Assembly: GCA_000310025.1 (NCBI GenBank)
Contig: FN649755.1
Span: 849,297 to 882,375 of the forward strand
Reading direction: 5' to 3'
DNA: 33,079 bases
DNA from: Ectocarpus siliculosus
Taxonomy: Eukaryota; Sar; Phaeophyceae; Ectocarpales; Ectocarpaceae
In this document: positions 8,927 to 18,692 of the stretch, piece after piece
Numbering within the stretch: position 1 is the first letter of the stretch
Layout: the number at the start of each line of letters is the position of its first letter
Position numbers and translations under genes: made by a program
The notes under the pieces: generated by a model
Told to the model about the DNA's origin: nothing
The model's database searches: none
Seen by the model: only the letters and a program-made list of their open reading frames with translations

Positions 8927-11900
8927 CGGCCGCCCACGGAGAGCACGGAGATACGCCGAACGTGGACTTTCTTGGCGTGGAGGCTGCCCGCGAGGCGCAC
9001 GGCTTCATGGAGTGGTGCTGCTCCGTAAGCATGCTCATCGTGTATTCGAATGTGAGGATGCGGGTGCCAAATAAAGTTTCTGTTTTGTGGTTCGTGTATG
9101 CAACTGTTGTGGGGATGGCGGCTGCAGTAAAATGTTTCGAAATATATAGTTTTGGACCCTGTCAGGACCGCAAGGCAGGAGCCTCTCTCCATGTCCCAGT
9201 TTTCGTGGGTGGTCCCGTGCCTCTCGTCTGGCGCGTGTAGGTGTAGGAAAGCAGGGCTCCCCTCGTCAGCATGTACTTGGACACTCCTCCTCGTAGATCT
9301 CTCTTCGACCGGGAGGAGCTGTTATTGGTGCCTTTGTCACTTACTGTGGGGCGGCCCGGCTTACCGATCCGTAAAGTAGTGTCATGACGAAATGTATCCG
9401 CCATTCAGGTCAGGTCGCTAAACCGAAGTACCAATTACTTTAGTATATACGAAGCAGTTAGTGTGGCGGTGCGACATAGTTTATGTTGTGGTCGCTAAAC
9501 AGGGCATGTCGCGAAGCAGGGGGTCGCAAAACTGCCCCCCCTACTGTACTGCGCTCTGGCATATTTTCCTTGTTGTACGCCAAGGCCACGCCGTAGGTTT
9601 CGTTACGCGCCGCGTTTCGGCTATGTTTCGACTCATCTTTCGGTGCTAAACAATCGGAAATGCACACCGGCAGAAATCCAGCAGGTATTGAAAGCCAATC
9701 TCTTGAAACAAATTTCCGCCCGAAACAGGTGGGAGACCCTTTGGAGAGGTGGTTTCTCCACCGGCTCGTCGGCGAACACGCTTCGCGCGTCGTGCGCACG
9801 GCGTTTCTCGCTGTCGCCGCCGGTGGCTCTGAGGGTGCGGAAGAACAACATAGTGTTGCGAGACAAGAGCACGAGATCGCGAGACAACGGCACGGGGTGG
9901 CGGGACAACACGGTAAAGCTCCGACGTCTTTGGAGGCTCAACGGCTGGACCGCTACGAGTGGGTTGAGCACCTTGGCGGCTGCGGCGAGGTGAGATGAGA
10001 TGAGACGCCACGATAGTAGCCGAAACGCGTCGTCTTCAAACGGCGTTTTTATTGGCAAGAAAGAGAGTGTGATCTCGAAGTTTACTCAAGGGTCGAGGAT
10101 TCTCAAGGTTGAACGAGCGCGAAGTTAAGGGTTTGGTGTGTTTCTTGGGAATAATTGCGCCGTGCTTCGCCGAGGGTTTTATGTGGCACGAACACGCGTG
10201 GTTGCTAATACCTCTCAATCAGTACCAGGACTGAGAGCAAAACGCCACCATGCCCCAACGTCCGTTAGAGGCAGAATAAGCCAGAAACCATTCCGAGGAC
10301 GCGCCACACACACCGGGTGGCGCGGTTCGGTCGAGCGCTTGAGGCACCGCCGTTAGTTGCTGTCGAAACCTTCGGAAGCCTTGCGTGGAAATCAGACTCG
10401 GCCCTTCCAACGAGATAGAGCCCCGTCATGCCAAGATACACGAAAGAGGTTGTTCCACGGTCAGGTAGAATACCTGTTCAAGGCGCTTCATGTACCGGTA
10501 GCCATGCGAGCACGAACTGTTGCCTCGCCCCAAGCATTTCACGCAACGAGTCATTATGCGTACGTTGCCTTGCCTGTCGCCCGACAGGGATCGACATGAC
10601 CGTGCCCGCCGAAATGCCCCTCCCCCCCAAAAAAAACTCGCAACGCCAGGGCCGCTCGTGCCCCGGGTCGGTCCCTTCAGAGGGAGGCTGCTTCGCGGAA
10701 GAAACGAGAGGCAAGACTTGCCCTTCTGTCTCCAGGCTCAAGAACAAGATCGAACAAACCTTGTTCAGGGTGAGGAAGCCCTTCCACGATGCCGTTGGTT
10801 AGGCGTTGGCTGCGGCGCCAAGGTTGACTGGGGACTTTTGATTTCGGCATAGCCATTATCGCGTTTTTGTTGCCACGTTGATGGGATCTCAAAGCTACTT
10901 GGTTGCTACACCCCGGTGTCGCCCGTTGAACCGACCAAGCGATGCTTCAACCTAACAACCAGGTGGACCAGAACGGATGCCACAAAGTACTGAAAATACC
11001 GATACTGTACAGAGTAGCAACATAACGTCGATGTTGCAAGTTCGTATTGTCAAGCCATGTCCACCACCTCGCCCGCGTCCGGTCCCTGCTGGGTGCGCCA
11101 GGTCTCCAGACACGCGACGATTTCCATGTTGGAACCGAGAGAGGGCACAGTTTTCGCCGCCGAACGGAGCGAAAGGGAAGGAGCAGGCGATTGGGCCCAA
11201 TTAAGACTGCGTGTCAAGGTGTGGAAGACACGCTGTTGTTTTTTGTCTTCACTTCAGATCAGCGCTCACAGCACTTGTGGCCAGCAGCTCGGAAACGTTT
11301 CAACAACCAATCGCACCTTGACATGCACTTTATTCTCGGCCCAATCGCCTCTAGACTATGTCAGCTGCTCGGCAACATTTCGACAACCTATCGTGTCTTT
11401 CTCGCAAGAAAAAGACGAAGGCAAAGTACCACAGGACGGGTGGGTAGAGGGCTTGAGTGAGAGGAACCTTTCCGTGTGACCACGGGTTGGAGTAAACGGC
11501 AAGTCTCTGCCGATCCTCATCCCAGACGTGGGTCCTGTAATGGACGACTACATCACGATGCTCCACACGTACGCTTCTAATTTGTAGGCACCTCCAAGCT
11601 TTGAATATTTGCACAGTTGAAATCGTAGACCTTTTTATAACATGCGGCCGTCGAGAAGCATACAGCTCCAACGATTACCCCACCGACTAGCGGACACGTT
11701 CCGCGGGAATCAACACGAGCGAGGAGGGAGGGTCTCGATGAGCAAATTCTTCGCCGCCGGGCGGCCTCGACATGGCTCGTTGCGCTGGGTTAAACAAGAA
11801 GAGAAAGGGACAGGTGTTCATCTCTAGGCCGGCAATCACCAGAGACAAGGGAAGGACAACAGGGGCGGAAGGAGTCACGATCGCCGCTAAACAACACAAA

Positions 11901-12078
11901 CCTTCATCAAAGGTGGTCGTCGTATTGCCCAAACATAGTCTTCTTCTCCTTATGTACTGCGGTGTTTGCCGTCTGCCCTGGGCGGAACCCCACCTTGCTT
12001 CCTGTGCGACAGGTGGTGCACCCCTATTTCCGGACGCCTGACGACGGAATGTGGTGCGTTCTTCTGGAAGACGTGGAG
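8927..12078 (+). CDS. Unrecognised multi-exon gene, partial model
   Basis: Four exons have GT-AG borders and compatible phases. They are 8927-9024 (acceptor GGCGCAG, donor GTAAGC), 9729-9989 (acceptor GAAACAG, donor GTGAGA), 11102-11218 (acceptor GCGCCAG, donor GTGTGG) and 12013-12078 (acceptor GCGACAG, donor GTGAGA). Key peptides are VDFLGVEAAREAHGFMEW, LERWFLHRLVGEHASRVVR, SMLEPREGTVFAAE then LRLRVK, and VVHPYFRTPDDGMWCVLLED. The last two exons join smoothly. The second exon has a Gln/His/Arg-rich stretch. I do not recognise the family. The HPYFRTPDDGMW segment faintly recalls the EGWW region of Sec63/Brr2-type domains, which is not enough for a name. Neither the start nor the stop was located, and the four exons could belong to more than one gene. 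Confidence 0.45.
9990..11101. other. Intron or intergenic stretch, nothing assigned
   Basis: Several overlapping ORFs of 60-125 codons occur on both strands but none shows a recognisable motif. A 37-nt segment at about 10735-10771 (acceptor TCTCCAG, donor GTGAGG) is a weak micro-exon candidate whose phase does not fit its neighbours. Confidence 0.4.
11246..11503 (+). repeat. Composite dispersed repeat, copy in the intron of the unrecognised gene
   Basis: It begins with TCTTCACTTCAGATCAGCGC, followed by TCACAGCACT. Two internal units then start with CAGCTCGG or CTGCTCGG and contain ACATTTCGACAACC-like sequence (about 11280-11310 and 11357-11390). It ends with the tail GTGACCACGGGTTGGAGTAA, then ACGGC. 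The same tail and a reversed copy of the head occur at 16.4 kb. Confidence 0.65.
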
Positions 12079-13804
12079 GTGAGATGATGGGGGTGCCGAG
12101 ATTGAGTGTTACACCGCCTGGCTTGCTTGCAACACGCCTGGTTGGCTCCGTACCCCGCGTGGAGACGGCGTCCCATACTGTGCCGTGTTGTTGGTGTTGC
12201 CTCGGTGTGGATAGGAAGCCACCAGCCTCCTGGTAATCTCTCTTCTCTCGCCATGCGCTTCGGCGGTAGATCCGTCTGTCCTGACCCTACACAACCCACA
12301 ATCTTTGTACCGTTGGAATCTACGCAAACATTGATAAAACCTAGCAGTTCAGCTCTTTAAGACACAATTCAGTGCGGCAACTTGTATGTGGGGCTTTCCT
12401 ACGGCCGTGTCCGTGGAACATTGTACTTTTCGCTACGACCTGCCCCCCTTCTAATCCTACTATCCTTCTCGCTACAAACCTTGTAACGGCAGGTGGGGTG
12501 CCGAGGCGACTACGACTCCAGGGAAAGGGGGGGGTACTCGCATGCAGTAACCGTAGAAATCGACCCTGTCGTGTTGCCACGACGATGCAGGTTGCAAGTA
12601 GTTACCAAGGGAGGAGGGGTTGAAACACCGAGGGTGCTGAACAAAAGCCCACCCATTTCCGTAACCATCTGGTAGATACAGATTCCATTTTGTTACGTTT
12701 CGAGCCACAGTCCAGAGTACTTGCCTCAAGTGTTGAAAGAAATAATGTTCAATTCTTAGACTATTCTATATAGGTCTAGGGATTATTCGTGTACGTAGGC
12801 TGTTTACACGTGCCTTGTGGATTGTTGGGTCTGTTGCCCATGATGCCTGTTCTTCCCGAGTACGCATGGTTTGATTACAGCTGTTGGGGTTGTTATACAT
12901 ATCTTTCACTGTAGACAGTGGCGCCATCATGTATTCCTTGAAAAGTGTCCTTGGGTTGACTTGGCGCAAAGCGTCTGTCTGCCTCTATTGAGAAGTCCCA
13001 ACGGGGTGAAGGTGATAAACACAAGCTTCCGTAATCATATAGATGCAGATATCTTGGTAGGGCCAACGGTTTCGTTAGCCTCGGGTTCCTTTCGACCCTT
13101 TAACTTAAAGCAGTACACCAGAAATTATTTTACTGCTGTAGGTGTCGGTAGTTCGCATCCCAACCACAGACAAAGTGTGGTGCCGTTTACCAGGTACGCT
13201 ATTAACTTACAGTCTAAGTACATGGCATACATGTAGTCTATGCATATTATCCGCACATCGCACTTCAAGCCTCAAATTGACTACCGTACTGTTGTAGAGA
13301 TGAGCCCTGATCGAAAGAACGGGCTGGGAAACCCTCCCGCGGGATGACAAAGAAAGTTAGTTGCAGCATGCTAGCTTTCCGTGTATCCCCGAATCAGAGC
13401 CCTCAAGGCCGTAGGATCCACCCCCACCACACGCCAAAGACCAATAGTTGGAATTTTCCCAAAACAAGTACGACGGGGAGTGTGAGTGACGTCCCATGCC
13501 GCGAACAGTCAGTCATCACAATCAGAAGCGAGTTTGCGGTTGCCTCCTAGCGCCGCACATCCATACCCCCCAGATCAGCTTACAGCATGACCAAGAGGTC
13601 CAGGGAGGACAGGATTACAGCAGCATTCGTAGAGGATACGCCGCGCGGAATATTTAGATCTGGAGACTTTTGACCTTGGATCTCGATCTTGGATCTCGAT
13701 CATCATCTGCGCCCTGTTCGAGAGAACGAAAGGGCTCAATAAAGCATCGGTGAAAATTCTCAACCTCACCCTACTCTCTCCATCACATCCATCCGTCACA
13801 ATCT
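12079..13804. other. Noncoding stretch with short tandem duplications
   Basis: No exon is supported. A 13-bp unit (CTTGGATCTCGAT) is duplicated in tandem at about 13676-13701. An AATAAA lies at 13738-13743 in a pyrimidine- and A-rich segment, which would suit a polyadenylation site or an LTR remnant; neither can be shown. Confidence 0.4.
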
Positions 13805-13806
13805 GA

Positions 13807-13834
13807 CCGCCCGCCCCCCCAATGGGGCGGGCGG
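13807..13834. repeat. GC-rich hairpin shared with 30.65 kb
   Basis: Eleven-bp arms CCGCCCGCCCC and GGGGCGGGCGG flank a 6-nt loop, followed by CCAGC. Almost the same sequence (CCGCCCCCCAGTTGGGCGGG, then CGGCCAGC) is at 30651-30678. It may be the end of a transposable element. Confidence 0.55.
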
Positions 13835-14107
13835 CCAGCCAATCCCTTCCCCCTCAAAACAGCAGTTGTTCGATAGTCGGATGGGGTATTTTGCCGCCGT
13901 TTCTTCTCTAGAGAACGTTCTTCGCTTTTTCGTCTTGGAAAGGGTGGGCGCACGGAAATCTATTCGAGATTTGTTTGGCAAGGTGCTTCGCGAAAAAACT
14001 GAGACTGTACGCGCATTCCGACCGTTTTCGGGCGGGTCGGCAGCCGCGCCAGAGCCAGCAGCGTCGTGCCTTCTAGTGTGGAGGGCAGCAGGCAGCCGCG
14101 GCCGGCC

Positions 14108-14128
14108 CTGCTGCTGCTGCTGCTGCTG
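14108..14128 (+). repeat. (CTG)7 trinucleotide repeat
   Basis: Seven CTG units lie just upstream of the candidate MGTCLSS exon. Confidence 0.9.
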
Positions 14129-14200
14129 TGCGAGGGGCGCGTGTTCTTCTCTCCCCGACGGAGGAATCTCGTTCTTTGTTGTTCCCTTCCGTGTGGGCCG

Positions 14201-14290
14201 ATGGGTACCTGCCTTTCCTCTCCACCGGAAGAGCCTGCCGCCATCAAGCGGTCGAGGAGGAGCAGCAGAGGGAGCAGTGGTGCCACCCGG
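14201..14290 (+). CDS. Possible first exon of a protein with an acylation motif (MGTCLSS)
   Basis: The exon encodes 30 residues and ends at a canonical GTAAGA donor at 14291. MGTCLSS fits N-myristoylation (Gly2, Ser6) with a neighbouring Cys4 that could be palmitoylated, and is followed by PPEEPAAIKRSRRSS. Similar starts occur in G-protein alpha subunits and other membrane-anchored signalling proteins, but no downstream exon (for example a P-loop) was found, so the family is unknown. An upstream in-frame ATG at 14066 would add a leucine-repeat leader from the CTG tract; I prefer 14201 because of the motif. Confidence 0.3.
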
Positions 14291-16165
14291 GTAAGAGGAT
14301 GCACGCACGCATGTGATGTCGTATGGTGTTTGCCTGGGGGGCGAAGGCCGGTCTTTGCATCTATAACACATGTGGAGCAGCTTTGCCTATACTGCTGGAG
14401 CGCATAGATAGGCGACACGTTCGCACCGGTGTGCGCTATGTTCTTGCCCAGAAGGCGGCGATTTGGAATTTATATCTGATCTCATCAATACAAGATGGGA
14501 TACTCACACACTACCTACCTACTAAACCCGACCTCTCTGGTTGTGTGCAGCACGGCATGCCGACGGACGCGGCCCCAATGATGGACACCCAACAATACCA
14601 TCTCCCTATCTATGTAGCTTGTACGCACGTATGGCGCAGTAGCCCCCGTTCTTGCCGATCAGACAGGGCGGAGGTTGGAGGTTGGACACACCTATGCATA
14701 TGTTGCAAATGCATATGCTACATACGCGGGCTGTCTTTGGTCAACGAACATAAACGATTCGCACTGCATGGGATCCATAGTGCAAGCACACAGACAGGTG
14801 TTCCCGCTCATACAATACATGTATGATGTATGATAGCACGTTTTCGAGGAGGCGCGACGGGCAACAAGGTCGACAAAGCACCAGACCCTTACATGCAGCA
14901 GCAGTTGCAAATCACAGAGAAGGAAAACAGCGACGTGCATGTGTCGCGAGGGACGGCTGTCGTACACTCAGTACCCCACCTCTCTCCCGTTTGTGCGAGG
15001 AGTGGACTACATACAGCACAGTACAGACAGTACATACATTTACAACCTCTTCAGCAGAAGAGAAGAGAATGGAACACAGCAGCATTCCCTGTTCCTTGTC
15101 ATCGTGCACTGCTGTTTTACATACAATACGCATATATATGTAGAACGATCCATGGGTACCACACGGACAGCAGTACTACCAACTTCAGTTGTGGGCGGCA
15201 TACAGCAGTACTGCTGTTCTGCTGTGGGCACGAGTCAAAGGACCTGGTCTGAACTCTGAACCGCCGCCGGAAGTTGTTCCGATCAAGCGCCCCATTGCTG
15301 CAGGTTCCAACACACGCACACACCAGACACCCGGATATGCATCTAGACAATATGTAGGCGGGAGGGCTTTGGAGACAGAGTCTGGATTGTAGCCCCGTAG
15401 CCCCCCATTACTCCCACAGTTAGACTAATTAATTCACGTATTCGGAATGAATGCTTTGTATGACCCGTCACGTTTATATGCAAACAAACAGGGACGTAAC
15501 GCCTGCGGGCCGCATGTTTGCCGGTATCTTTGGTACTTCAGGTGCTACCCTCTTCACCTTCCCCACTGCTGTTGTGCTTCGCGGCCTCTCTTACCACACC
15601 CCTCCACACACTAAAAAATAAGGGCTAAAAAATATCACGCGTAATTCAGGGATTACGGTCGGGATCTAGGTGGCCAACGTCGTGAAGACCTCCTCCTCCA
15701 GTTGTTGACGAAGGAACCATCTATACAACCCGAACCCTACAACATCTATTGTCGGCGCGTGTACTTCTTTGTTATTATTATAATGTTGCGCTCACGGGTT
15801 CTAATGGAGAGCATTATTTCCGCGCGCAGGACTCACGAAGTTCCATTTTTTCGAGGAAGAGACAGAGAGAGGCGAGGGCAAGCGGAAAAGCGCGCGAAAC
15901 AAGAACGTGACTTACCCCGGAGATTTGTATTCTGCCGCGGCCACACAAGCACCGAACCCATTTCCGCCATATCAAAACCTGAAACGGGCTGGAACCCGTT
16001 GATCTACTACGCATGCAATGCTACGTCGTACGGGGCAGCATAGTCTGGAGTAGTGTGGATATCCGATGTAGTGCAGGTTTATCGACTTGGCAAATGATTA
16101 GTAGTGCAGCGCACACGTGTTACTTATCTCTTTTTTTTGGTTTAGGGCAGGGCATATAACCGGTC
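14291..16165. other. Gene-poor stretch
   Basis: It contains many short TACA-rich and CAGCA-rich simple-sequence patches (especially 14820-15240) and AT-rich patches at 15600-15640. No exon is well supported. A minus-strand ATG at 15970 opens 55 nt ending at a GTAAGT donor (15916), but without further exons I do not call it. Confidence 0.4.
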
Positions 16166-16427
16166 GCCCCGGTGGTCTAATTGGTATCCACGAAACCTTC
16201 TAGACGTCAGGTCAGGGGTTCGAATCCCGGCGTAAGCGAGCTTTTCTTGCAAAGTGAGTTTTTCTCTCGCTTCCGCTCCTGTCTAGTGGATAGCGCTAGT
16301 TCGTGTGTACACAGAGGGAAGAGAGTGCTGAAATCTCCTCGCATTAAAAATCGAAGGCAACGTACCGCAGGAGGGGAGGGTAGAGAGAAGCTCTTCTGTG
16401 TGACCACGGGTTGGAGTAAACGGCACT
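16166..16427 (+). mobile_element. tRNA-derived SINE-like element
   Basis: The head at 16166-16233 has both internal RNA polymerase III promoter boxes: TGGTCTAATTGG (A box) and GGTTCGAATCC (B box). It is not a functional tRNA, because the acceptor stem GCCCCGG has no matching 3' strand and the T stem has only three good pairs. The body of about 190 bp ends with GTGACCACGGGTTGGAGTAA, then ACGGC, the same tail as the repeat at 11.5 kb. Confidence 0.6.
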
Positions 16428-16654
16428 AGTGCTGTGAGCGCTGATTTGAAGTGAAGATTAAAACATATATATACAAGTTTTTTTGCGGCTTACGCCGCCA
16501 CGCCCAATGGAGCGAGTCCCAAGGTACACGGGGACGGTACGTGTGGGGATCGTGGAAGGTTAAATGGAAGTTATGTGTCGTTGAGGATGCCCGTTTGACG
16601 TGCATTTCTGTCTGTCGTGTGACAACATGATAGATGATCGCTTCAGTCTTGCCT
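16428..16654. other. Repeat junction between the SINE-like element and Helitron copy A
   Basis: It contains AGTGCTGTGAGCGCTGATTT followed by GAAGTGAAGA, the reverse complement of the head of the 11.2-kb repeat, then the small palindrome GCGGCTTACGCCGC near 16485-16498. No gene is visible. Confidence 0.5.
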
Positions 16655-17760
16655 CCCATGATCATGTTATTGCCCATAAGATCTTGAGTGTAAGATGAAG
16701 AGCTTCGACAGAAAAACGATGGCTCACTGGGATTTCGTCCCAAACAATAAGGTCACACTTCCGTAATACTTCTGCTCGTTGCGATTCAGCGGGTATATTG
16801 CACGTCGCACCGCTGACATCGTTTTCATCCAGTGGTAGTTTGAACATGGAGTGCGCAGTCCACCCCCCAGGTAGTTGGAGACCTGCGATACCCGTACTCG
16901 CAACACGGAGCACTAATTTACGAAGTGATCGTCGGTGGGCGCATAGTACGCTCTCCGTGTATGTCTTTACCGTTTCAGCAGGCGCGTCTATCATGAATAT
17001 ATACGTTAGACGAACCTGGTGACACGCTGGTAACGACGCTATCGTAAACATGACGTTGCTCGGCGGTGAAGTTTGGGAGATGCTCGGCAACAAACATGCG
17101 CATTATCTCCGGATCAAACATGTGCTTGAAACGCAAGTACTCCGTGTCTAGATGGATTATGGCAGGCAGTCCAACGATTACGTTGGTGCGTCCATGGTGC
17201 TGTAACCCGAGATCGATTTCGCGAAGGGCTGCGTTATCGGCATCGAGATCGGTCATGGACATGCGCAAATCTGCCGTGATTTCCTTGTTGAAATGCTCCC
17301 ATAGAAGTTTTGCAGGTGCGCCGTCAAGAATATTATGAGCGTAACAAATAGCTGGCGCAACCGTCTACCCGTCTTGAAAATAATGGCCTCCTCTAGGCAT
17401 ACTTTGTGTTTGATTATATACCCATGGCTCTAGCGGCGTCCTGAAAGGTGTCATACACAACGTCTTCGTGAGTTCGTAATTGCTGAAATGATCTTGCGGG
17501 CTTGTGGTGTAGAAGTAAGCGCAGGTAAAAAACGTCACCTTTATCAGAGGGGACATGGCCGACACACGTGCGACATGCTTTTCAGATGAACGTGGCGTAA
17601 CAAAATTGCGGTATGTATCTCTACAGTATACGCATTTTGTGCGCGCTTTCTCCTTCTTGACTATGTACATTTCGTTGTAGTCGAGATACGTAAGCATGTT
17701 GAATTCCGCTTGGTGCTGGGCGGAGTAGACGCAAAAATGTTGTACGACGCCATACTCGAG
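16655..17760 (-). pseudogene. Helitron helicase remnant, copy A
   Basis: Reading on the minus strand, the 5' part (about 17760-17365) encodes LTYLDYNEMY, then SPLIKVTFFTCAYFY and DHFSNYELTKT, which match the region before the helicase in Helitron Rep/Hel proteins. From 17370 down it continues with LLWEHFNK, DLDADNAALREIDLGLQHHG and GLPAIIH. The Pif1-type helicase start follows, with STGIAGLQLPGGWTAHSMFK and LIVWDEI. It is broken. The Walker A motif reads APAETVKT instead of APAGTGKT, a 4-nt insertion near 16995 shifts the frame, and a missing T near 16684 shifts it again. Homology to copy B stops at 16655. No Rep nuclease motif is present. Confidence 0.85.
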
Positions 17761-17822
17761 TGCGCGAGAGAATGGTGTGGGATGGAGTGGGAGCTTGCGC
17801 GGACGGCGCGAGGGCGCGCGTG

Positions 17823-18400
17823 AGCGGGAGCGAAAACCCTAAGAAGATCTACCGAAGCTCACCGCCCGTTGACCGAACGCCGATGGATTCCGGAAAAAGA
17901 TTCCGGAAAAAGATATTCACATGAGAAAAGATAAAGATATGTTATTCATATGAGAAAAGAGCCGCACACACGTGCAAAATAACACGTGTAAAAATTATAG
18001 GTATTATTGTGTGTGTGACAGAGGGAGATAGAGAGAGACAGAAAAAGAGAGACAGGAAACAAATGAGAGAGGGAGAGGGCAGAGAAAGACACACAGACAG
18101 GCACAGAGACGGAGAGAGAATCACAGATACAGACAGAGAGAGAAACGGGGAAAATATATATATATACCTGGTACCAAAATAATAAAGTTGTACCGCCCAT
18201 TCGGACTCTGGTTCCGATTCTAATTCCGAGAGAGGACAGAGAGAAAAAGCGCCGAAGAGAGAGAGAGAGAGAGAGAGAGAGCGTCTCTCACGACTCGACG
18301 GACGGCAAGACAGCGAGACCGGTAGAGAAAAAGAAGGCAGAGACGAAAGACGACACTCTGGCACGCAGACAAACTCGCCTCGCAAAAGGCAATCGACACA
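17823..18400. repeat. R repeat, unit R1
   Basis: It starts with CGAAAACCCTAAGAAGATC and continues through TTCCGGAAAAAGATATTCA, long GA- and GACA-rich tracts, ACCTGGTACCAAAATAAT and CGACTCGACGGACGGC. It is highly similar to R3 at 21.2 kb. On the minus strand it lies directly 5' of Helitron copy A. The Ser-Leu repeat ORFs on the opposite strand are artefacts. Confidence 0.75.
18255..18281 (+). repeat. (GA)n microsatellite within R1
   Basis: A pure AG/GA tract of about 27 bp. The matching positions in R2 and R3 are shorter and interrupted. Confidence 0.9.
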
Positions 18401-18511
18401 CCTACACCCAGGACAGTCCTATATGGCGACACGCAGCCTATAGTCTCGACCACCAATAAGCGACAACGACCGCACCCAATGATACGCGTACGACTAAGGA
18501 AGGGACGAACT

Positions 18512-18685
18512 CCCACGCGTCCGACGCAACAAAGGTCATTCACACAGCAGGCGTGTACCTACGGTAGCACGCAGGCACATGCACTTCGTTCATGGTGCCG
18601 ATTACGCGAAGGCGACACGCTTAGGTCCAAAGGAACGATAAACGCCCACGCGTCCTAAGCAACAAAGGACAGCAGGCGTGTAACA
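18512..18685. repeat. Imperfect direct repeats next to Helitron copy B
   Basis: CCCACGCGTCC, then GCAACAAAGG and CAGCAGGCGTGTA occur at 18512-18557 and again at 18645-18685, 133 bp apart. They lie just beyond the last helicase codons of copy B and may be part of its 3' end. Confidence 0.55.
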
Positions 18686-18692
18686 ACGCACG

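Noticed and set aside
13590-13800. LTR retrotransposon end
   Set aside because: An AATAAA and a short TGTTC start are suggestive, but no paired LTR, primer-binding site or polyprotein is seen.
15916-15970. Minus-strand first exon (MAEMGSVLVWPRQN) with a GTAAGT donor
   Set aside because: Only 55 nt and no continuing exon found; a chance ATG and donor pair cannot be excluded.
16166-16240. Functional tRNA gene
   Set aside because: A and B boxes are present, but the acceptor stem does not pair and the T stem is mostly mismatched, so it is treated as a SINE head.
17942-18385. Minus-strand ORFs with long Ser-Leu repeats, also at 20.4-21.6 kb
   Set aside because: They are translations of the (GA)n-rich R repeats in alternative frames and carry no real coding signal.
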